From NCBI GenBank assembly GCA_022376925.1, contig JAIOJX010000004.1, positions 177,597,501 through 177,661,500 on the forward strand: DNA of 64,000 bases, read 5' to 3'. This document shows positions 58,580-64,000 of the stretch, piece after piece (the stretch's first letter is position 1; every line of letters starts with the position of its first letter). Under the pieces are notes generated by a model, which was not told the DNA's origin, did not search any database, and saw only the letters and a list, made by a program, of their open reading frames with translations. Origin of the DNA: Tragulus kanchil (Eukaryota; Chordata; Mammalia; Artiodactyla; Tragulidae). A program made the translations under genes and the position numbers.

Positions 58580-58611
58580 TTCATCTCTCCTCTCTCTTTG
58601 CTGCCCTGCAG
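58580..58611 (+). promoter_or_regulatory. MRTFA: 3' splice site (acceptor) of the MRTFA RPEL1 exon
   Basis: A pyrimidine-rich tract (catctctcctctctctttgc) is followed by CCCTGCAG with AG at 58610-58611. This is a strong mammalian acceptor, and the reading frame of a known protein begins right after it. Confidence 0.9.
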
Positions 58612-58677
58612 TGCTGCAGTTGAAGCTCCAGCAGCGGCGGACGCGGGAGGAGCTGGTGAGCCAAGGGATCATGCCGC
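58612..58677 (+). CDS. MRTFA: MRTFA internal exon encoding RPEL1 core (partial gene)
   Basis: MRTFA is a coactivator of serum response factor. Its N-terminal RPEL repeats bind monomeric actin and hold it in the cytoplasm. This 66-bp exon starts with TG, finishing a split Val codon, then encodes LQLKLQQRR-TREELVSQGIMP and ends with C, the first base of the next codon. TREELVSQGIMP fits the RPEL pattern RxxxEL followed by I-x-P-like residues. LQLKLQ and EELVSQ favour MRTFA over MRTFB, which as I recall has LQLRLQ and EQLV; MYOCD is less likely. Flanking exons are outside the window, and the following exon was not found in the remaining 5.3 kb. The frame has no stop within the exon. Confidence 0.92.
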
Positions 58678-58683
58678 GTAAGT
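58678..58683 (+). promoter_or_regulatory. MRTFA: 5' splice site (donor) of the MRTFA exon
   Basis: GTAAGT immediately follows the last exon base C. This is the best intronic donor consensus, though the exon side (CCGC) is not ideal. Known MRTF proteins continue with Pro here, consistent with C plus a following exon starting C. Confidence 0.88.
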
Positions 58684-58710
58684 ACCCCTCTCTCAGCCCT
58701 GCCCGGACAC

Positions 58711-58716
58711 GTAAGT
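58711..58716 (+). promoter_or_regulatory. MRTFA: Possible alternative 5' splice site, 33 bp downstream
   Basis: A second GTAAGT with the same final exon base C would extend the exon by 33 bp. The added codons read RKYPSLSPART without a stop, and phase is kept. Its use is untested. Confidence 0.5.
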
Positions 58717-59559
58717 ACCGCGCTCTCTGCCCTGGGCCGAGTTGCTCTGGGGACGCGGTGTGTGTACCCAGTACGCCACGGGACACACCTAGCAGAAAAC
58801 AAGGCCAACGGAGTTCATTTTTCGCTCCTTTCTTTGTCGTGCTTTTCCAAATTCATGGCCTCTCGCCCAGCCATAGTTAAGAGAACTGCTCTCATTGATC
58901 AAGTTCAGTGAGAGGAACGATGTTAGGCTTAAAGGTGCCATTGAATCACCCCTCGCTTCTGAACTGCACCTTTAAATGGGTTTCTCCGCCCTGTGCGACT
59001 TCCCTTTGTAGGAGGAACAGATCTTGAGCTGGGGTTTTGTGAGAAAGAGCGTTTCTTGTATGTGTTTTATGAGAGTGCCTGGGTGCTTGGGAAGAGAAGG
59101 CCCTTGTCCAACCTAGAGTTCCAAGTCGGCCCCCCGTTTCATTCAGAACGAGAGCCTCAGATACCCTGGGCTGGCGTGGCTGGAGTCAGTGATGGGGTAC
59201 CGCAGGGCGGGGCTCAGTGCAGAACCGCATAACTTGGGAGAAATAAAACCAGCCTTGGAATCTGTTAGAAGTAAGAAAATTTGCCTTCAATACCAGCAGC
59301 CTTATAAAATAGACGGAAGCTGATGGCAGCAGAATTTGGCTCTTTTTGATGCTTCTTTTTAAGTCATCTGCAGAGAGCTTAGGCTCTCCCTCCTCTTTCT
59401 TTTAGCTTTGTGTGTTCCTGCCACTTGGGCACAGCTGAATGAAGTAAAACTTTATATACTGTACAACTGCCAGCTTCCTGGTGGAAGGACTGATGTTTTA
59501 AACCTGAACTCGGTGCCTGCTGGCCTGCTGCTGCTGTGTCCTCCTACTTCTCACGCTCT
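58717..59559. other. Intronic sequence without a recognised feature
   Basis: Moderately GC-rich single-copy sequence after the exon. Frame 58993-59232 has no recognised domain. Confidence 0.5.
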
Positions 59560-60150
59560 CGTTCGTTCACAGTACCTGGGTCGCTGGTATGTGCTTGTTG
59601 ATACAGGAGATAAAGCCAGCTCCTGCTCTCATGTGTTTTGTGCTCACTAAAGTAGGCTGATAATATAATAAACAGGGGGGCACATGAACTAATGCTGTTA
59701 CATCAGAATGCGGTAAATGCTCTGAAGGGAATTAACTGGTTGGCATGTGAACAAATAATAGGAATGAGAGAGGATCACTTTGAAGAAGTTGGTCGGGAAA
59801 GGCCTCCTTGAGGAGGAGACGTTTGAGTGGAGATATGAAGGTTAATACAAGTCAGGAAGGGAGCCCAGGAAGAAGGAAAGCAAGTGTGAGCGCCTGGCAC
59901 AGCTAAGAGCCTGGCACATTTGAAACCATCAGGGAAGCCACTGAGGCTGGGCCTGGTAAGTGAGGGGAGAGTGGGGCCAGTGAAGATTGGCAGGAGGGGC
60001 GTGGCCAGAGCTGGAGCCCTGTCAGCCACACGGAGGAGGTAGATTCTATTTTAACTGCAGTGGGGAGGCATTGAAGGCTTTCGGGCAAGCGAAGACAGGA
60101 TCTCTTTATGCCATGGTGCTACTAGGTCCATTTCTAAGAGCTAGAACCTC
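59560..60150. repeat. Possible ancient mammalian repeat, family unresolved
   Basis: gatacaggagataaagccag, aaaggcctccttgaggagga, gtggccagagctggagccct and gcattgaaggctttcgggca follow the order of an old, widespread mammalian repeat of the same style as 7480-7910. Name not resolved. Confidence 0.4.
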
Positions 60151-60827
60151 ATAGCAAGTGTAAGGAGCCTGAGATTTGTTTTCTGTCCTGAGTGTCAGCC
60201 AGGATATTTACGTCTCAAATTTATCTTTTTTTAACATTGCAATTAACTACCAAACCCTTTACCCACATCCTGTGTCCTTCTCTGACCTTCCAGTGAGGAC
60301 CCACCTCCTTAAAAGGGGATCAGTTAGTGTGACCAGGTCAGGCAGTGTCGTGCTTTTATAAAACACTCCAAATCCGCCAGTCTACACATCTTATAGAAGA
60401 AAAGGTCACTCCGCCTCAAATTCCTTGTCCCTTTCACCAAGGACACCCAGTGTTTAGGGTCTACTTTTTGCCTAGAATAGTCCTAGGTGCGCCAGAGATT
60501 AAAGAAATATTCAGCATGGGTAGGAAAATTTGCCCCGCCACAAAGAGCCACTCAGTGCTGACCCGTGGGGTGCAGACTCTGATTATAGCATGAGTTCTGA
60601 GAACATGGTGCTGCTTCTCAGAACCTGTAGAACGTTCAAGGTCTAAACGCCACTCTGAGGATGAGGGCCTTGCGTTCTTCTTGCAGCCTTTCATTTGATA
60701 CCAGGGTTACTGGAGATAACTCTTAAGTAGGATTTATTGTGTCACATTTCTTGAAGTATTCTGTGCCATTAAGACAAACGATGCTTGAATATTGAGGTTA
60801 TCTGTTTATACGTTTGTCTCTCCAGTT

Positions 60828-60906
60828 AGACTGTGAGCTCTTTGAGAAGGTATCTTATTTATATTTCTTCCCCCAGTATCTGGCACTGAACGAATGAATG
60901 AATGAA
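60828..60906 (+). mobile_element. L2 LINE 3' tip
   Basis: ttagactgtgagctctttga, cagtatctggcactgaacga and repeated atga at the end are the terminal bases of L2. Confidence 0.7.
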
Positions 60907-60923
60907 GGCAGCCACTTGTAAAG

Positions 60924-60950
60924 TGGTGTGTGTGTGAGAGAGAGAGAGAA
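60924..60950. repeat. TG/AG microsatellite
   Basis: A short (TG)n tract runs directly into (AG)n. Confidence 0.85.
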
Positions 60951-61514
60951 AATGAATGATAGACAGAAACAGGTATTACTTAGCTGCAAACTTGGAACTC
61001 TGGGTATGGAATTTGAAACAGCACCCCTATTCTCCCAGGAACGCAGGCTCTAAAATATTCCGAATATCTAATTGTATGCCTTGGGTGGTTCTCTGTGAAG
61101 TGAGAGTGACTGCCCTTCCTGTAGGAATAGAAGCACCCTGCTTCTGTGAGAATGTTGCATCTTCCCTTAGACAACAAGCCACCTGCAACGATGGACACAG
61201 TTTGGTTTTCAGCTTTTCTAGTGAAGAAAGTGGGTAGCCAGCTCTTAGAGTGTGAGAGAGGGCGAGTGGAGGCCTGGGAAGAGCTCCAGGTGTGAAGAGC
61301 CCTGCTCACCACCAGCACAGCAGGTGATGTGGAGACAGGGCCCAGAGTTCCCAAAGGTGAGGCTGTTTTGTTCCCAGCCCCACCCTGAGCGACCCCTCTT
61401 CCTCAACCACAGCTCCTTGCTACCACCCCAACTCCTGCTATTATCTGTGACATTCTCTGCCTCCCTGGCACCCCCACCAGTTCCATGTCTCACCCTTCAC
61501 TCCCTTAAAAAAAA

Positions 61515-61519
<5 letters not shown>

Positions 61520-61555
<36 letters not shown>
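61520..61555. repeat. TA microsatellite
   Basis: About 18 TA units follow an A-rich tract. The downstream tatatatgta repeats suggest an older, longer array. Confidence 0.9.
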
Positions 61556-61558
<3 letters not shown>

Positions 61559-61763
61559 TTAAAAAATATATATGTATTAGTGCTGGGGGCAAATCAAAAC
61601 TGATCAGCAGTTTGTTGATTGTTGAAGATTTGGAGACCTGGAAAGATAACATCTGGTTTGATGTGTCTGTTTCAATTCCATCTTGCTGGCCTGAGGAGTT
61701 TATGGAAAGTGCCTTTATGTTTAAGTTTACTGTACACCTTAGGAAGTCATTAAGACTCTCAAA

Positions 61764-61925
61764 GGTTTCCTTGGTGGCTCAGATGGTAAAGAATCCACTT
61801 GCAGAGCAGGAGACCTGGGTTTGATCCCGGGGTTGGGAAGATCCCCTGGAAAAGAGAAAGGCTGCCCTCTCCAGTATGCTTGCCTGGAGGATTCCATGGC
61901 TTGTCCATGGGTCACCAAGCTGAAA
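61764..61925 (+). mobile_element. Bov-tA SINE with shortened 3' part
   Basis: ggtttccttggtggctcaga, gggtttgatcccggggttgg and tatgcttgcctggaggattc are clear. The segment that usually reads gacagaggagcctgg is missing before ccatgggtcacc. Confidence 0.85.
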
Positions 61926-62332
61926 ACAACCAAACCACTTTCACTTTTCAAGGCCCTCCATCTCGGGGAAAGGAGCAGCGTAGTCATGGCTGTGCTCTGC
62001 CTCATCGTTTCTGTTTCCATCCTTTACCCCGTGCATCTCATCCTGATCTCTCCATCGCTCTGGGAAGAAGAGCTCACCCACCTTGTTTCACAAAACACTC
62101 ACGCAGCTCCACAGGGGGCTGGCGACAGGAGGTCTCTAGGACCCGGTGTTTCCAGTGGCTGCCTTGCCTTCAGGCTTGTTCATGTTTTTTGCATGTTGTT
62201 CAATGTTGGGCCGTGGCCTTCCCAGAGAATTCAGTGGGTTAAAGAGCCTCTCCATTCCCATACAGCTCTTCGTGCTGTGTGATAGGCTCTGCTCGTGGCA
62301 TCTGTATTGTGGGATATAGAAGTTGGTTTCTG

Positions 62333-62605
62333 GGGCTTCCCTGGTCGTCCAGTGGGTAAATGGTCCGCCTTGCAGTGCAGGAGGCACCAGTTCGATTCCT
62401 GGCCTGGGAAGATCCCACGTGCCACAGAGCGGCTGGACCAGTGTGTCCAGTTACGAGCCAGCGCTCTGGAGTGCATGCATCCAGAGCCGGTGCTCTGCAG
62501 CGAGAGAGGCCACTGCAATGGGAGGCCCACACAGGCCAAAGACTAAAGATGGATGAAAATAAGTAAATAAAAGGCCAATAAAAGAGGCCAAAATTTAAAA
62601 AAAAA
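62333..62605 (+). mobile_element. CHR-derived SINE, subfamily A, reference copy
   Basis: Complete 273-bp element: head ggggcttccctggtcgtcca, B-box-like ggttcgatt-type segment, middle gtgtgtccagttacgagcca, conserved gggaggcccacacaggccaa, and 3' end ggccaataaaagaggccaaa plus A tract. AAGTTGGTTTCTG at 62320-62332 and 62606-62618 is a perfect 13-bp target-site duplication. It lies in the duplication-free part, so it is a good type copy. Confidence 0.95.
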
Positions 62606-62618
62606 AAGTTGGTTTCTG

Positions 62619-64000
62619 ATGTGTTTTGAAATAGGATCATTTCCCAGAATCCCTCATTCTCATCATATAAACATATGTCTCAAATTTAACACTACTTAAA
62701 CCCTACCAAACACAGAGTGCCAGATAGCAAAGTGTTACATAGTCCAGGCCCTAGTAAGCTCTCTTTCATGAGGTCTGAAGCTCTTCGTATCTTGAGGGGA
62801 GAGGAGAGATGGCACAGACAGGAAGCTGATGGTCAAGTCCAGAATTTAAGGAATGCTGCTGTATCTCAGAGGAAGAGTCGTAGAAGAGGCGGGTTGTGTG
62901 TGGTTCACTTTGTTCTCAAACAGAGGTTTCCTCACAGCCTTTCTCTTTGACATTTTAAGTTGTACAGGGTTAAGGTGAAAATTAAGAAAAATATTCTGGC
63001 AGTGAGAGCTGCTCAGAAGAATAACCATTTAAAGGAAAATGTGGATGTTCTCCTGACCCAAACAGTGAGAGGTCTCCTGTAGCCTTCCTGGATGTGAGAG
63101 AAGAGCCTCGTTTGTCATTTCCCTCTCACCCCCTTGTTGTTCTGTGTGAGTCCTTGAGGAAAAGCAGAGATTGCATATTTCTAGTACTTGAGCCACCCCT
63201 TCCCAGTTCATTATTGCCCCATGGGCATGCAATAGGAAAACCTCCGTACCTTGGCAAACGCATGAGGAAATTATCTGTTTGTCCAATAGGTTAAGGACCT
63301 CCCTCCGTTTCTTGAGTGAGCTTGTTTTTCTCCTTTTAAATGGTTTTTCTGTGCACCCAGCCGGGGTCGATCCAGAAGCCTCGCAGTCAGCCTGGGCCCT
63401 GAGAGGTGCTCAGGCTGCTGGGTGAGCAGGGGAACCTGTGGTCAGTGAGTCGACCAGTTTGTGGAGCTGCTAGTAGGCGCTGTGTTCTCACATGGAAACT
63501 GGAAAGAACTGGTCTCGTGTGACGGAGTCCTGCAGCTCTGTTTTATAAGCTTTACCACATCTTGACTCCTGACCCTTGGGTTGGCAGGTGCATCCCTTTG
63601 CCATGCTTCAGCACCAGCATCAGCGTCAGGAGCTGCGCAGAGACCTGGCTGCAGCCCTCGTAGCTCGTCTAAGTTGTCGTTTTACTGGGCCCCACGTCCG
63701 CTGAAAGGCTCCCGTTCATATGACTGCAGAGCCTCTGTACCAAGAGGAAATTTCTTCTAAGCTCTGACAAAGATCATTTAGTGGCTTGAAGTGTCAGGAT
63801 TATTATGATCTCTTCCTCTGAGGCTGAATTTCTTAATAACAATATTTTTTTATTTGTAATTTGGGAATTATTCTCTATATTAATCTGCATTAAAGGTACA
63901 AACTGAGTTTCAAGATTCTCTTTCCTGAGTACCTGTGAATAAAATCCATTTTGGTGAAGCTCTTTTAAAAATAACTCTTGGTGTTCATAATCTCTGAGAA
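62619..64000. other. Intronic sequence without a recognised feature
   Basis: Single-copy sequence to the window end. The frames at 62717-62950 and 63094-63294 show no domain or splice context. Confidence 0.5.

Larger units (their letters stand above)
1..58611 (+). other. MRTFA: MRTFA intron (upstream of the RPEL1 exon), 5' end outside window
   Basis: Everything before the single exon at 58612 is read as intron of the same + strand gene. No other exon with splice sites, conserved reading frame or recognisable protein was found. Open frames here are either relics of LINEs and mariner, translations of SINEs, or duplicated chance frames. The intron length is inflated by 17 direct duplications of about 1.1 kb each; removing one copy of each leaves roughly 40 kb. 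The intron assignment is an inference from the exon and its strand. Confidence 0.75.
58677..58742 (+). repeat. Imperfect 33-bp tandem repeat containing two splice donors
   Basis: Unit 1 starts cgtaagtacccctctctcag and unit 2 starts cgtaagtaccgcgctctctg. After a shared 10-bp start, both continue with ctctct and gccctg. The repeat places an identical donor 33 bp downstream of the first. Confidence 0.7.
58678..64000 (+). other. MRTFA: MRTFA intron downstream of the RPEL1 exon, 3' end outside window
   Basis: No sequence matching the next expected MRTFA exon was found up to the window end. This part has no 1.1-kb duplications and few repeats. Confidence 0.75.

Noticed and set aside
58383..58880. 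165-codon open frame around the exon as one protein
   Set aside because: Only the 66-bp part at 58612-58677 matches a known protein, and it is bounded by a clean acceptor and donor. The rest is intron read-through.
61252..61824. 190-codon frame, the longest in the window
   Set aside because: It runs through the A-rich and (TA)n tract, giving a string of Ile-Tyr, and into a Bov-tA SINE. No domain or splice support.
58678..64000. The next MRTFA exon
   Set aside because: I looked for the expected PLKSPAAFHEQ-type coding sequence after the RPEL1 exon and did not find it in any frame; it probably lies beyond the window.

Overview
This is a nuclear window from a ruminant artiodactyl. The evidence is the repeat set: BovB LINE pieces, many Bov-tA SINEs, CHR-type tRNA-Glu SINEs, a Bov-mariner relic, and the older mammalian layer (MIR, L2, L1M, MER5A). 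I cannot name the species from sequence alone. No bacterial genes, no CRISPR, no RNA genes and no recognisable endogenous retrovirus or LTR were seen.

Only one protein-coding piece is supportable. A 66-bp internal exon at 58612-58677 (+) encodes the first RPEL region of a myocardin-related transcription factor, read as MRTFA. It has a clean acceptor and donor and leaves both junctions in the phase needed to join neighbouring exons. The rest of the window is therefore intron: about 58.6 kb before the exon and 5.3 kb after it. The other open reading frames are short and are either repeat-derived or unsupported.

Layout: 1-16 kb holds Bov-tA, CHR-type, BovB, MIR and L1 pieces and the mariner relic. 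15.7-16.6 kb is a cluster of SINEs inserted into an old L1. 22-34 kb is rich in a CHR-derived SINE family with target-site duplications. 34.4-42.6 kb starts in GC-rich non-repetitive sequence and continues into MIR, BovB, L2 and SINE copies. 43-57.8 kb mixes MIR, L1 and SINEs. 57.8-64 kb is cleaner and carries the exon.

The strongest unexplained structure is a series of 17 direct tandem duplications between positions 1 and 57764. Each is a different sequence, present twice, with nearly constant spacing of 1.08-1.17 kb. Several run head to tail for more than 8 kb. Copies are almost identical in the middle, but differences pile up beside the junction. I read them mainly as an assembly or gap-filling artefact adding about 19 kb, so repeat counts here are inflated. 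The most interesting apparently genuine features are a second perfect splice donor 33 bp (11 codons, in frame) downstream of the MRTFA exon donor, and a CHR-derived SINE subfamily that carries a G-quadruplex motif.
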